Shown here: positions 8,706-17,832 of the stretch, in pieces
Layout: every line of letters starts with the position of its first letter
Numbering within the stretch: position 1 is the stretch's first letter
From: Acidimicrobiales bacterium
GTDB taxonomy: Bacteria > Actinomycetota > Acidimicrobiia > Acidimicrobiales > Aldehydirespiratoraceae
Assembly (NCBI GenBank): GCA_033344915.1
Contig: JAWPML010000001.1
Coordinates: 4,417,364 to 4,481,363 of the forward strand
DNA: 64,000 nucleotides
Direction of reading: 5' to 3'
Translations under genes and position numbers: made by a program
Notes under the pieces: generated by a model
What the model saw: the letters and a program-made list of their open reading frames with translations, nothing else
Database searches by the model: none
What the model was told of the DNA's origin: nothing

Positions 8706-9503
8706 ATGGCAATCGTTCCCCTTACGGAGACAGCGATCGACGAGATCACCGAACGTCTCGGGTTCGCGTCCCGCCCGGGCGCCGATCTCGAAGGCCTCAC
8801 GTCGCTCTACTCCGCGTGGTGCCGCAACGTGCCCTTCGACAATCTCCGCAAGCTCGTGGCGATGCACTTCGATCTTCCGCAACTCCCGGGGATCGAGCCG
8901 GCCGACTTCTTCGCCGCGTGGCAGCTCACCGGCGCCGGTGCCACCTGTTGGGGAAGCAACAACGCGCTGCACGCGCTGCTGGTCGGGCTCGGGTTCGACG
9001 CCCAGCTCACCGCGGCGTCCATGTTCGACGGGGAGAAGAACCACGGCACGACGATCGTCACGATCGACGGGCAGCGGTTCATCGTCGACACGGCCATCCA
9101 CGGCGACGTGCCCGCGCCGATGGTCCACGGCGAAACGGCGGTCGTGTCGTACTTCGGCTACGAGACCACCGTGCGTTGCGACGAGAACGGTTGGCTGTTC
9201 GATCATCCGACGCCCGACCCGGCGTTTCGGATCCCGTGTCGGATCCTCGGCGACCTCGACTACGACGCCACCGAGGCGGCGAACGAGAAGACGCGGGGCT
9301 GGAGCCCGTTCAACACCGGCATCATGGCGGGGATCAACGACGACCGTGGCGTGTGGATGCTGCACGGCAACGGGCTTGCCCGTTTCGACGCCGACGGTCT
9401 CTCTGCGCGGGAGCTCACCGACGCCGAGGTCGACGAATTCCTGATCGACATCGCCGGCCACAACCCGCAGCTCGTCGCCGAGGTCCGCGCCATCCTCGCC
9501 TGA
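8706..9503 (+). CDS. Arylamine N-acetyltransferase-like protein
   Basis: 265 aa. The order of catalytic elements matches the NAT family: N-terminal NVPFDNL, Cys in GATCWGSNNALHALLVGLGF, His in NHGTTIVTI and Asp in FIVDTAIHGD. The usual RGGxC is altered to TGAGATC. NATs move acetyl (or propionyl) groups from CoA to arylamines or hydrazines through a Cys thioester. The deviation leaves substrate and activity uncertain. The ATG at 8706 has CAGAGT 6 nt before it, consistent with a leaderless transcript. Confidence 0.72.
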   Translation: MAIVPLTETAIDEITERLGFASRPGADLEGLTSLYSAWCRNVPFDNLRKLVAMHFDLPQLPGIEPADFFAAWQLTGAGATCWGSNNALHALLVGLGFDAQLTAASMFDGEKNHGTTIVTIDGQRFIVDTAIHGDVPAPMVHGETAVVSYFGYETTVRCDENGWLFDHPTPDPAFRIPCRILGDLDYDATEAANEKTRGWSPFNTGIMAGINDDRGVWMLHGNGLARFDADGLSARELTDAEVDEFLIDIAGHNPQLVAEVRAILA

Positions 9504-9550
9504 GATGGGACGCGGGGTCAGACACCTGTCCCTTCTCCCGGTTCCCACGG

Positions 9551-9592
9551 ATGTCCGAATATGTCCGAGGACGTCGGGCATACTGCGGACAT
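9551..9592. repeat. ATGTCCG repeats before the Ada/AlkA gene
   Basis: ATGTCCG at 9551-9557 and again at 9561-9567 (10 bp apart, one helical turn), and the inverse CGGACAT at 9586-9592, overlapping the proposed ATG at 9591. Possible binding sites for the Ada-type regulator encoded just downstream; no link to the E. coli Ada box is visible. Confidence 0.4.
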
Positions 9593-11015
9593 GGCAACGC
9601 GAGAAACGACGGTCAGCGCGGTGGCGACCACCGGCATCTACTGCCGGCCGAGCTGCAGCGCCCGTCCGGACCCGAAGAACGTCTCGCCGTTCGCCTCGCC
9701 GGTCGCGGCGGAGGCCGCCGGCTACCGGTCGTGCCTGCGGTGCCGCCCCGATCGACACCTCCCGCCGACGCCACCGGCCGGCGTGCCCGCGGCGGTCGCG
9801 ACGGCGCTCGGGCTGATCAGCGACGGCTTCCTGGACCGCTTCGACGAGGCTGCCCTCGCCGACCGGGTCGGCTACTCGACCCGCCAGCTGCGCCGGCTCT
9901 TCGAGCTGCATGTCGGCGCGACGCCGGCGTTCGTCGGTCGGTCGCGGCGGGCCCATTTCGCCCGCCGGCTGCTGGACGAGACCGATCTCTCGATGCCGGT
10001 GATCGCCGGCGCGGCCGGGTTCGGCAGCGTCCGCCAGATGTCGCGCGTCGTCGAGGCGATCTTCCGGTTCACACCGAGCGAACTGCGCAAGAAGCGCCGC
10101 GGCGGTGATGTGATGACTGCGGATGGCGGACTCCGTCTCCGGCTCCCGTTCGTCGAGCCGCTCGACCGCGAAGCGGCGCTTCGGCACCTGCGGCCCCGGG
10201 TCACCCCGGGTGTCGAACTCGTGGACGGATCCGTGTATCGGCGGACGCTCGAGGTCTGCGGCAATCCCGGCGTCATCGAGGTGGACCTCGCCGGCACGGA
10301 CGCCCATCTCGAGCTCACCGCCCACCTCCCCACGTTCGACTCGATCATCGACGACGTCGCCCGGGTCCGATCCATGTTCGGCCTCGACGACGATGTGCGG
10401 GCTGCGGAGGACCACCTCCTGGCGGACCCGCTGATCGCTCCGATCGTCCGGCGCCAGCGCGGGCTCCGGGTCGTCGGTGGCTGGGATCGGTTCGAGACCG
10501 CGGTGCGGGTCATCGTCGGTCAACAGGTGTCCGTCGTGGGTGCGACCACCGTCACCGGGCGCATCGTCGAACGTCACGGCGCTCGGCTGCCCGGCGCCGT
10601 GCTGGGCCTCGACCGGCTGTTCCCGACCGCGGACGCCCTGGTCGACCTCGACCCGGACGGCCTCGGCATGCCGGGATCGCGCGTCCGCACGATCGCCGCT
10701 CTCGCCGCCGCCGTCCTCGACGGCACCGTCGACCTGTCAGCCGGCCCCGCAGTGCGCGACCAGCTCCTCGGCGTGCCCGGTATCGGGCCGTGGACGGCCG
10801 ATGTCGTCGCCATGCGGGCCACCCGCGACCCGGACGTTCTACCGTCGGGTGACCTCGGCATCCGTCACGCGGTCGGCGCTCTGCTGGACCGTGACGAGCC
10901 GCCGAGCGCCGACGAGGTCGACGACCTCGCGGCCGCGTGGAGTCCGCACCGATCGTTGGCCGCCCAGCACCTCTGGGCGAGCCTGTCCGACCCCCTCACC
11001 CGGGAGCAGTCATGA
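9591..11015 (+). CDS. Ada zinc domain - AraC HTH - AlkA DNA glycosylase fusion
   Basis: 474 aa. Residues about 10-55 are the Ada metal-binding domain (TTGIYCRPSC and CLRC, four Cys) that takes methyl groups from phosphotriesters. Residues about 75-175 are an AraC-type double helix-turn-helix. From about 185 to the end is an AlkA-type 3-methyladenine glycosylase (helix-hairpin-helix PGIGPWTADVVAM with the following catalytic Asp in SGDLGIRH). So one chain senses alkylation, regulates and excises damaged bases. Start chosen at 9591; ATG 9561 is also possible. It overlaps the next repair gene by 4 nt (ATGA). The Ada domain is short at its N-terminus compared with the family. Confidence 0.92.
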   Translation: MATRETTVSAVATTGIYCRPSCSARPDPKNVSPFASPVAAEAAGYRSCLRCRPDRHLPPTPPAGVPAAVATALGLISDGFLDRFDEAALADRVGYSTRQLRRLFELHVGATPAFVGRSRRAHFARRLLDETDLSMPVIAGAAGFGSVRQMSRVVEAIFRFTPSELRKKRRGGDVMTADGGLRLRLPFVEPLDREAALRHLRPRVTPGVELVDGSVYRRTLEVCGNPGVIEVDLAGTDAHLELTAHLPTFDSIIDDVARVRSMFGLDDDVRAAEDHLLADPLIAPIVRRQRGLRVVGGWDRFETAVRVIVGQQVSVVGATTVTGRIVERHGARLPGAVLGLDRLFPTADALVDLDPDGLGMPGSRVRTIAALAAAVLDGTVDLSAGPAVRDQLLGVPGIGPWTADVVAMRATRDPDVLPSGDLGIRHAVGALLDRDEPPSADEVDDLAAAWSPHRSLAAQHLWASLSDPLTREQS

Positions 11016-11509
11016 ACATCCGTCACATCGAGAGTCCCATCGGTGAGCTCACCCTCGTCGCCTCGGAGGCCGGTCTGGCCTTCGTCCTCTTCGAGGGCCA
11101 GGAGCCCGCTGACGTCGGTCTGGCACCCGATCTGCCCGAGGTCACCGACGATCCGACGCTCGAGCGGGCCGCCACGCAGCTCGGTGAGTACTTCGCCGGC
11201 GAGCGGCGCGACTTCGACGTGCCCCTCGACCTGCAGGGCACCGACTTCCAGGTCGATGCCTGGCGGGCGTTGGCGACCGTGCCCTACGGCGAGACGCGGA
11301 GCTATGGCGAGCAGGCCGACGCGATCGGCCGTCCGGGGGCGTTCCGGGCGGTCGGCGCGGCGAACGGCCGCAACCCGATCCCCGTGATCCTCCCGTGCCA
11401 TCGCATCGTCGGCGCCGACGGGTCCCTCACCGGATTCGCCGGCGGACTCGACACGAAGCGCTGGCTGTTGAACCACGAACAGGATCAGCAGGGACTACCC
11501 GGCATCTGA
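11012..11509 (+). CDS. ogt: Methylated-DNA-[protein]-cysteine S-methyltransferase
   Basis: 165 aa. Transfers the methyl group of O6-methylguanine to its own Cys in a single-use reaction. The active site is IPVILPCHRIVGADGSLTGFAGG with the acceptor Cys in PCHR. The helix-turn-helix part is VPYGETRSYGEQADAIGRPGAFRAVGAAN. It overlaps the Ada/AlkA gene by 4 nt and together with it forms an alkylation-repair operon. Normal length. Confidence 0.95.
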   Translation: MNIRHIESPIGELTLVASEAGLAFVLFEGQEPADVGLAPDLPEVTDDPTLERAATQLGEYFAGERRDFDVPLDLQGTDFQVDAWRALATVPYGETRSYGEQADAIGRPGAFRAVGAANGRNPIPVILPCHRIVGADGSLTGFAGGLDTKRWLLNHEQDQQGLPGI

Positions 11510-11518
11510 GCCGCGCTC

Positions 11519-11524
11519 TACGCT
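11519..11524 (+). promoter_or_regulatory. -10 hexamer TACGCT, leaderless aldolase gene
   Basis: TACGCT ends 6 nt before the ATG at 11531. Confidence 0.5.
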
Positions 11525-11530
11525 CGGGCG

Positions 11531-12310
11531 ATGGCGCTCGCGCTCGACCGGTATCCGGACATCACCTACGACATGACGCCGCCCGAGATCGATGATCTCG
11601 ACGAGTTGCGTCTTCTCCGGAAGTGGGAGGTCGCGATCGGCTACCGCATCTTCGCCCGGATGCGGTGGGGGCAGCTCGGCGACGGCCACATCACCGCCCG
11701 GGACCCGATCCTCACCGATCACTTCTGGGTGCTCGGCTACGGCATCCCGTTCTGGGCGGCGACGATCCACAACCTGACGCTGATCGGCCCCGATGGTTCG
11801 GGCGTGATGGGCCCGACGGAGAACGGCATCAACCACGCGGGCTACTGCATCCATCATCCGATCCTGGACACCCACCCCCACCTCGCGTCCGCCGCCCACA
11901 CCCACACGGGCTTCGGCACGCCGTGGTCGGCCAACGTGCAGCCGTTCCGGGCCATCAGTCAGGAGTCGTGCGCGCTCGTGTTCGATCAGGCGCTCTACGA
12001 GGGTCAGGATCTCGAGGTGCTGACGACGGACGGCGGCTATCGGATCGCCGAGGCGCTCGGCACCAACAAGGTCTGCATCCTGCGCAACCACGGGCTGCTG
12101 ACGGGTGGACACTCGCCGGCGGAGGCCGTCGGCTGGTTCGTGATGGCCGAGCGGGTCGCCGAGGTCCACGTGAAGGCACCGGACGCCCCGGCGATCAGCG
12201 ACGAGGCGGCCAAGGAGGTCGAGGCCACGCTCGGCCCGTGGCATGTGGGATGGCGCCAGTTCCAGTGGCTGGCCCGGGATCTCGTGCCCGACCCGTCGGT
12301 CGTGCTCTGA
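11531..12310 (+). CDS. Class II aldolase/adducin family protein
   Basis: 259 aa. Metal-dependent aldolase or epimerase fold. AAHTHTGFGTPWSA gives the two zinc-binding His, RNHGLLTGG the third, and HNLTLIGPDGSGV the phosphate/substrate loop. Members include fuculose-phosphate aldolase and decarboxylase-like enzymes; this one resembles the large uncharacterised group next to hydrolases. The next gene begins one base after its stop, so they are co-translated. The substrate is not known. Confidence 0.85.
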   Translation: MALALDRYPDITYDMTPPEIDDLDELRLLRKWEVAIGYRIFARMRWGQLGDGHITARDPILTDHFWVLGYGIPFWAATIHNLTLIGPDGSGVMGPTENGINHAGYCIHHPILDTHPHLASAAHTHTGFGTPWSANVQPFRAISQESCALVFDQALYEGQDLEVLTTDGGYRIAEALGTNKVCILRNHGLLTGGHSPAEAVGWFVMAERVAEVHVKAPDAPAISDEAAKEVEATLGPWHVGWRQFQWLARDLVPDPSVVL

Positions 12311-12311
12311 C

Positions 12312-13220
12312 ATGGTGCGCGCCCGTGGGAGCGACGAGTACGAAGCGATCGTCGAGCTGATCCCCCCGGACTTCTCGAATCCGGCCGATTCGCTCGAGGA
12401 GATCCGCGCCAAGTTCGACTTCGTGCACGGTCAGCCGGTCGGTGACGGGGTGACCCTCGAACCGCACGACCTCGGGTTGTGGATCCGGCCCTCGGACGGC
12501 GGTGACGACCGTGTCGTCCTGTTCGCCCACTCCGGCGGGTTCGTCACGTCGACGGCCGAGATGTGCGCCTTCTGGGCCGCGAGCGTCGCCCTCGAGTGCG
12601 GCCTCGCGGTGTTCGTCGTCGAGTACTCACTCGCCCCCGAAACGCGGTTTCCGACCCAGCTCGACGAACTGGTCGCGGCCCACGAGATGTTGCTCGCCGA
12701 GGGTCACGACCCGACGCGCACGCTCTTCATGGGGGACAGCTGTGGCGGCGGCATGGCCGTGGCAACCATGGTCCGCCAGCGCGACGCGGGTCGGCCGTTG
12801 CCGGCCGGGTTCGTCGGCTTCGGGGGCTGGTACGACCTCGTCGCCGACGGTGTGACTGCCGCCGCCAACGAGGACCCGTTCGTGAACCCGGACTGGATGC
12901 GGCTGCGGGCGCGTGACTATGTCGGCCCGAGCGGCGACCCCGCCGACCCGCTGGTCTCGGTCGTCAATGCGGATCTCCGCGGGCTCCCGCCGATGCTCCT
13001 CCAGACAGGCGAGGTCGACCCCTGTCTGCCCGGTGCTCATGTGGTCGCAGCGCGGTCCGACGCGGCGACGGTCGACGTCGTCCCCGCCGTCGCCCAGGGC
13101 TTTCAGGGCATGGGGACGTACATCCCCGAGGTCGCTGCCGCGTGGGCGACCGTCCGCGCCTGGGTCGACAACGTCGCACCCCCACCCCCTGCAATCTCTG
13201 GTCACCAAAGGGTCGATTGA
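12312..13220 (+). CDS. Alpha/beta hydrolase, HSL-type, probable loss of catalytic His
   Basis: 302 aa. The fold is that of hormone-sensitive-lipase-type esterases: oxyanion region FAHSGG (normally HGGG), nucleophile Ser in FMGDSCGGGMA, acid in TGEVDPCL. Where the family has the catalytic His (pattern xPHxFQ) this protein reads VAQGFQ, so His appears replaced by Gln. The last residues (SGHQRVD) are coded by the left arm and loop of the 77-bp palindrome, and the stop codon lies in its loop. It follows the aldolase by one base. It could be an inactive or altered enzyme. Confidence 0.8.
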   Translation: MVRARGSDEYEAIVELIPPDFSNPADSLEEIRAKFDFVHGQPVGDGVTLEPHDLGLWIRPSDGGDDRVVLFAHSGGFVTSTAEMCAFWAASVALECGLAVFVVEYSLAPETRFPTQLDELVAAHEMLLAEGHDPTRTLFMGDSCGGGMAVATMVRQRDAGRPLPAGFVGFGGWYDLVADGVTAAANEDPFVNPDWMRLRARDYVGPSGDPADPLVSVVNADLRGLPPMLLQTGEVDPCLPGAHVVAARSDAATVDVVPAVAQGFQGMGTYIPEVAAAWATVRAWVDNVAPPPPAISGHQRVD

Positions 13221-13267
13221 TCGGCCGAAAACGGCGCCGGTTCGACCCTTTGGTGACCAGAGATTGC
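13191..13267. repeat. 77-bp palindromic element, copy 1
   Basis: Perfect 26-bp arms (13191-13216 and 13242-13267) with core AATCTCTGGTCACC and AAAGGGTCGA around a 25-nt loop that itself can pair GCCG with CGGC around AAAA. It lies between two convergent genes and overlaps the hydrolase 3' end, so it could serve as a two-way terminator. The near-identical copy at 29759-29835 shows that it is a dispersed element and not merely a local terminator. Confidence 0.85.
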
Positions 13268-13302
13268 TTGTGTGGGCGGCCCGGGGGTCCGGGGCCCGGG
13301 GG

Positions 13303-15471
13303 TCAGGTGGTGGCGGCGGCCTTCATGGCGCGGCGGTTCTTGCGGAGGATGCGTTCGGTGTAGCCGTTGTGCTCGTCGCGGCCGCCGAGTACGAGTTCGA
13401 GCGCGGCGTTGAACGGGATCGAACCCGCCAGGTCTGCCGCCATCGCCGGGTACTCGGGGTCGTCGGCGTTCTGCTCGTCGACCTTTGCGGCCATGCGGCC
13501 CATCGCATCGCGCACCTGGTCCTCGGTGAGGACGCCGTGGTGCAGCCAGTTCGCGACGTGCTGGCTGGAGATCCGCAGCGTCGCCAGATCCTCCATCAAC
13601 CCGACGTCCTCGATGTCGGGCACGGTCGAACATCCGACGCCGAGACCGACCCAGCGGACGATGTAGCCGAGGATCGACTGGCAGTTGTTCTCGAGCTCGA
13701 TCTGGACCTGCTCGGGGGTGAGGTCGCGATCCAGCAACGGGATCGCGGTGAGGTCGTCGACCGCACGCGGTGTGCGCGACAGCAGCTCCTCCTGGCGAGC
13801 GGCGACGTTCACGTCGAAGTAGTGGGTGGCGTGCAGGGTCGCCGCGGTCGGCGACGGCACCCAGGCGCAGGTGGCGCCGGCCGACGGATGCCCGACCTTC
13901 GTCTCCACCATCTCGGCCATCTCGGACGGCTTGGCCCACATGCCCTTGCCGATCTGCGCCCGGTTCTGCAGCCCACAGGCGAGACCGGTGTCGACGTTGG
14001 CGTCTTCGTAGGCGAGCAGCCAGGTGGCACCCTTCATCTCGCCCTTCGGCAGGACGGGGCCGGCTTCCATATCGGTGTGGATCTCGTCGCCGGTGCGATC
14101 GAGGAAGCCGGTGTTGATGAAGACGATGCGGTCCTTGGCCTGCTCGATGGCAGCGGCGAGGTTGAGCGACGTGCGTCGCTCCTCGTCCATGATCCCCATC
14201 TTGAGCGTGTGGCGGTCGAGGCCGAGCGCGTCCTCGACCCGGCTGAAGAGGTCACACGCCCAGGCGACCTCGTCCGGGCCGTGCATCTTCGGCTTGACGA
14301 TGTAGATCGAGCCCTGGCGGCTGTTGCGGAACGACCCGTTGCCGAGCAGGTCGTGCTTGCCGGCGAGGGCGGTGACCATCGCATCGAGGATCGTCTCGGG
14401 GATCGGCGCGCCCTCGTGGGTCACCGCGTCGGTGGTGAGGTGATGGCCGACGTTGCGCACGAGCATGAGCGACCGACCCTGGAGCGTGAGGTCGGAGCCG
14501 TCGGCCGCGGTGTAGTGGCGGTCTCCGTTGAGGGTGCGTTCCATCGTCTCGCCGCCCTTCTGGAACGTGCTCACCAGGTCGCCCCGCATCAGGCCGAGCC
14601 AGTTGCCGTAGACGACGACCTTGTCGTCGGCGTCCACGGCCGACACGGAGTCCTCGCAGTCCATGATCGTGGACACGGCGGACTCGAGATCGATGTCGGC
14701 GATGCCGGCAGCGTCGTCCTTCCCGATCGTGTCGGTGCGATCGATGCGGATGTCGGCGTGGAGCCCATGCTTGCGGACGAGAACCGAGCGGGGATCGGCG
14801 GCGTCTCCGGCGTGGCCGACGAACTGGGTCGGGTCGGCGAGGCCCGTGGTGTCGTCGCCGAGCGCGACGACCAGGGCGCCGTCGACGACCGAGTAGCCGG
14901 TCGCGTCGACATGGCTGCCCGTTGCGAGCGGGAAGTGCGTGTCGAGGAACGCCCGGGCGTGGGCGATCACCTTGGCCCCCCGCACGGGGTTGTAGCCGCG
15001 GCCCGCCTCGGCGCCGTCGTCGTCACTGATCACGTCGGTGCCGTAGAGCGCGTCGTAGAAGCTGCCCCAGCGGGCGTTGGCCGCGTTGAGGGCGTAGCGC
15101 GAGTTGTCGAGGGGCACGACGAGCTGGGGGCCGGCGACGGAGGTGATCTCGATGTCCACGTTCGTGGTCTGGATGGCGACGTCGGCCGGTGCGTCGTCGA
15201 GATAGCCGAGACCGCGGAGGAACTCGACGTAGGCGGCGTGGTCGTGGCTGTCGCGGTTGGCTCGGTGCCACTTGTCGATCCGGGCCTGGAGATCGTCGCG
15301 GCGGGCGAGCAGCGTCGCGTTGCGCGGGCCGAGGTCGGCGACGATTGCCTCCAGCGCGGCCCAGAAGTCGGGCGCGCTCACGCCGCTGTCGGGGGTGAGT
15401 CGGCTCTCGACGAAGTCGTGGAGAATCGGGGCGATCTCGAGGGCACCGAACTTGACGTGCGTTCCAACCAT
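13303..15471 (-). CDS. glcB: Malate synthase G
   Basis: 722 aa, the usual size of the monomeric G form. Condenses glyoxylate with acetyl-CoA to malate. Recognisable blocks are [47 protein letters not shown] [40 protein letters not shown] and the C-terminal [18 protein letters not shown]. The ATG at 15471 is preceded by TACCCT 8 nt away. It lies 60 bp after the arylsulfatase on the same strand. No isocitrate lyase is in the window; glyoxylate may come from glycine or glycolate. Confidence 0.97.
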   Translation of the reverse strand: MVGTHVKFGALEIAPILHDFVESRLTPDSGVSAPDFWAALEAIVADLGPRNATLLARRDDLQARIDKWHRANRDSHDHAAYVEFLRGLGYLDDAPADVAIQTTNVDIEITSVAGPQLVVPLDNSRYALNAANARWGSFYDALYGTDVISDDDGAEAGRGYNPVRGAKVIAHARAFLDTHFPLATGSHVDATGYSVVDGALVVALGDDTTGLADPTQFVGHAGDAADPRSVLVRKHGLHADIRIDRTDTIGKDDAAGIADIDLESAVSTIMDCEDSVSAVDADDKVVVYGNWLGLMRGDLVSTFQKGGETMERTLNGDRHYTAADGSDLTLQGRSLMLVRNVGHHLTTDAVTHEGAPIPETILDAMVTALAGKHDLLGNGSFRNSRQGSIYIVKPKMHGPDEVAWACDLFSRVEDALGLDRHTLKMGIMDEERRTSLNLAAAIEQAKDRIVFINTGFLDRTGDEIHTDMEAGPVLPKGEMKGATWLLAYEDANVDTGLACGLQNRAQIGKGMWAKPSEMAEMVETKVGHPSAGATCAWVPSPTAATLHATHYFDVNVAARQEELLSRTPRAVDDLTAIPLLDRDLTPEQVQIELENNCQSILGYIVRWVGLGVGCSTVPDIEDVGLMEDLATLRISSQHVANWLHHGVLTEDQVRDAMGRMAAKVDEQNADDPEYPAMAADLAGSIPFNAALELVLGGRDEHNGYTERILRKNRRAMKAAATT

Positions 15472-15479
15472 GGCCGTCG

Positions 15480-15485
15480 AGGGTA
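15480..15485 (-). promoter_or_regulatory. -10 hexamer TACCCT for glcB, leaderless
   Basis: Minus-strand TACCCT ends 8 nt before the ATG at 15471. Confidence 0.5.
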
Positions 15486-15531
15486 CCGCTCGGTAACCGC
15501 CCGTGGCACAGCCGCCAGCCAGCGGTCGCTG

Positions 15532-17805
15532 CTATTGGGCGGCGATCGCGGTGGCCACGTCGGACTCCGGGTCCGCATGCGCCGTGCCGTCCACCTCGAT
15601 CGTCACCGTGTCGATCGTGCCGGAGAAGACCCGCGCCGCGCCGGCGTCGTCGGCGGGTGGGAGCGGATCGACGGTCCCGACGCGCAGACCGGCGCCCGTC
15701 ATCGACCAGCGGGTCAGACAGTGCCACGACACGTCGCCGGTCGCGACCTCCTCGCCGTCGACCAGCAGCGTGGCCCGGCCCCCGATGTCGGTCGTCTTGT
15801 CGTAGGCGAGCTCGATCCGGTGACGACCCGGTGTCAGGTCGACGGCGGCGTCGACCCGATGGATACGCCGTGACGCCACGTTGCAGTGCCACACCAACCG
15901 CCCGGCGTCGGCGAACAGGCACCACCCGCCGAGCAGGTTCCCCTGGCTGACGATGCTGCCGTCGGCCGCCGCGCCGTCGGCCACGACCACCTCCGCGATC
16001 ACGCGATGCGTGCGATTGCGGACGTCCGCGGCGGTCTCCTCGGGCACCATCCCCGAGCTCGGTCGGTAGACATAGTGCTCGCGCGTCCCGGTCGAGATCG
16101 GGCGCTCGGTCGTCCATTCGCTGAACGGCCGGTTGTCGACCGGGAGCACCTGGTGCTTCTCGGCCTCGGCCCACCAGAGCTCGACCATCTCGGCGAGCTC
16201 GTCGGGTCGCTCGGCCGCGAGATCGTGGTTCTCGGCCGGGTCGGCCCGCACGTCGTAGAGCTCCCAGCGCTCGTCGCTCAGCCGGGGCTCCTCGGCCTGG
16301 ATCTCGTGGTAGGTGACCGCCTTCATGCCGTCGCGGTACAGCGCCCGGCAGCCGAGCATCTCGTAGTACTGGAGCGTCCGGATCTCGTCGGCGTCGGCGT
16401 CGTCGAGCACCGCACGCAGCGACACGCCCTCGATCGGACGCTGGTCGACGCCGCCGATGGCGTCCGGCGCGGCGACGCCGCAGGCCTCGAGGACCGTGGG
16501 CGCCAGATCGATGGCGTGGACGTACTGGTGGCGGAGCTCACCGCGGTCCGCGATGCCGGCCGGCCAGTGGACGACGAGGGGGTCGGCGACGCCGCCTTCG
16601 TGGACCTCCCGCTTCCACCGCCGGAACGGGGTGTTGCCGGCCACCGTCCACCCCCACGGATAGTTGTTGTGGATCCGGGGACCGCCGATCTCGTCGATGC
16701 GTTCGACCGCCTCGCGCAACGACGTGCCGAGGCCGTTCCACTGGCGGATGTCGTTGAGCGATCCGCCGACGCCGCCCTCGGAGCTCGCGCCGTTGTCGCT
16801 GAGGACCATGATCAGCGTGTTGTCGAGATCCCCCGTCGTCTCGAGGTGGTCGACGAGGCGGCCGAGCTGCTCGTCGGTGTGGCTGAGCATGGCGGCGAAC
16901 GCCTCCATGTAGCGGGCCGACACCCGGCGCTCGTCGTCGCTGAGGTCGTCCCACGCCGGGACCCAGTCGGGGCGGGCCGAGAGCTCGGCGTGGGCGGGCA
17001 GGATCCCCGTCTCGACCTGGCGCTCGAAGCAGGCCTCGCGCCAGGCGTCCCACCCGTCGTCGAACCGGCCGCGGTAGTGCTCGAGCCAGCGGGGCGGCGC
17101 CTGGTGCGGGGAGTGGCAGGCGCCGGGAGCGACATACAGCAGGAACGGCTTGTCGGGGTCGGCATTGCGCACGTCGGTCACATGGTCGATCGCGTGGTCG
17201 ATCATGTCCTCGGTGAGGTGGTAGCCGTCGTCGTATCCGCCGGGCGGCGGCACCTGATGGTTGTCGTGCATCAACGACGGGCCGAACTGGTGGTTCTCGC
17301 CCTCGAAGAAGCCGTACCACCGTTGGAAGCCCCGGCCGAGGGGCCAGGTCGTGCGGTCGGCGCCGAGGTGCTGGAGGTCGCGCGGGGTCAGGTGCCACTT
17401 GCCCACCATCGTCGCCGCATAGCCCGCGGGGACGAGCATCTCGGGCAGGAAGCCGTTGGCCCGCGAGATGGTGGCGTCGTAGCCGGGAAACCCGGTGGCG
17501 AGATCGGTGATGCGGCCCATACCGACGGAATGGTGGTTGCGGCCCGTCAGCAGACAGGCCCGGGTGGGCGAGCACAGGGCAGTCGTGTGGAAGTTCGTGA
17601 ACGTCAACCCGCCGGCGGCGAGCCGGTCGATCGTCGGCGTCTCGATGTCGGAGCCGTAGGGGCCGGTCTGGGCGAAGCCGACGTCGTCGAGGAGCACGAC
17701 CACGACGTTCGGCGCGTCCTCGGCGGGCCGGACCGGGTCGGGCCACCACGGCTCGGCGTCGTAGCGCCAACGGCTGATGGTCCCCTCGAATTGTCCCGGT
17801 TCCAT
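15532..17805 (-). CDS. Arylsulfatase family enzyme
   Basis: 757 aa. Hydrolyses a sulfate ester through a formylglycine made from the Cys of CSPTR (about residue 78, followed by ACLLTG), the standard CxPxR signature. N-terminal VVVVLLDDVGF gives the metal-binding Asp pair; the metal-binding DNGASSEGGVG also is present. Length and the beta-rich C-terminal region resemble actinobacterial AtsA/AtsD-type sulfatases. No signal peptide is visible, so it may be cytoplasmic. It lies 27 bp after soxG. The start is supported by TACGGT 6 nt upstream. Natural substrate unknown. Confidence 0.92.
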   Translation of the reverse strand: MEPGQFEGTISRWRYDAEPWWPDPVRPAEDAPNVVVVLLDDVGFAQTGPYGSDIETPTIDRLAAGGLTFTNFHTTALCSPTRACLLTGRNHHSVGMGRITDLATGFPGYDATISRANGFLPEMLVPAGYAATMVGKWHLTPRDLQHLGADRTTWPLGRGFQRWYGFFEGENHQFGPSLMHDNHQVPPPGGYDDGYHLTEDMIDHAIDHVTDVRNADPDKPFLLYVAPGACHSPHQAPPRWLEHYRGRFDDGWDAWREACFERQVETGILPAHAELSARPDWVPAWDDLSDDERRVSARYMEAFAAMLSHTDEQLGRLVDHLETTGDLDNTLIMVLSDNGASSEGGVGGSLNDIRQWNGLGTSLREAVERIDEIGGPRIHNNYPWGWTVAGNTPFRRWKREVHEGGVADPLVVHWPAGIADRGELRHQYVHAIDLAPTVLEACGVAAPDAIGGVDQRPIEGVSLRAVLDDADADEIRTLQYYEMLGCRALYRDGMKAVTYHEIQAEEPRLSDERWELYDVRADPAENHDLAAERPDELAEMVELWWAEAEKHQVLPVDNRPFSEWTTERPISTGTREHYVYRPSSGMVPEETAADVRNRTHRVIAEVVVADGAAADGSIVSQGNLLGGWCLFADAGRLVWHCNVASRRIHRVDAAVDLTPGRHRIELAYDKTTDIGGRATLLVDGEEVATGDVSWHCLTRWSMTGAGLRVGTVDPLPPADDAGAARVFSGTIDTVTIEVDGTAHADPESDVATAIAAQ

Positions 17806-17811
17806 GGCGCG

Positions 17812-17817
17812 ACCGTA
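17812..17817 (-). promoter_or_regulatory. -10 hexamer TACGGT for the arylsulfatase, leaderless
   Basis: Minus-strand TACGGT ends 6 nt before the ATG at 17805, inside the 27-bp gap after soxG; suggests a separate promoter. Confidence 0.5.
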
Positions 17818-17832
17818 GGGCAGCCGGTGGTG

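Noticed and set aside
12913..15873. 986-codon open frame on the plus strand
   Set aside because: Antisense shadow of malate synthase G and the hydrolase end; its translation is low-complexity Arg/Gly/Ala/Val with no domain, whereas the other strand codes clear enzymes. The same holds for 15886-18393, 4209-5447, 22356-24548, 19730-21322 and other long frames.
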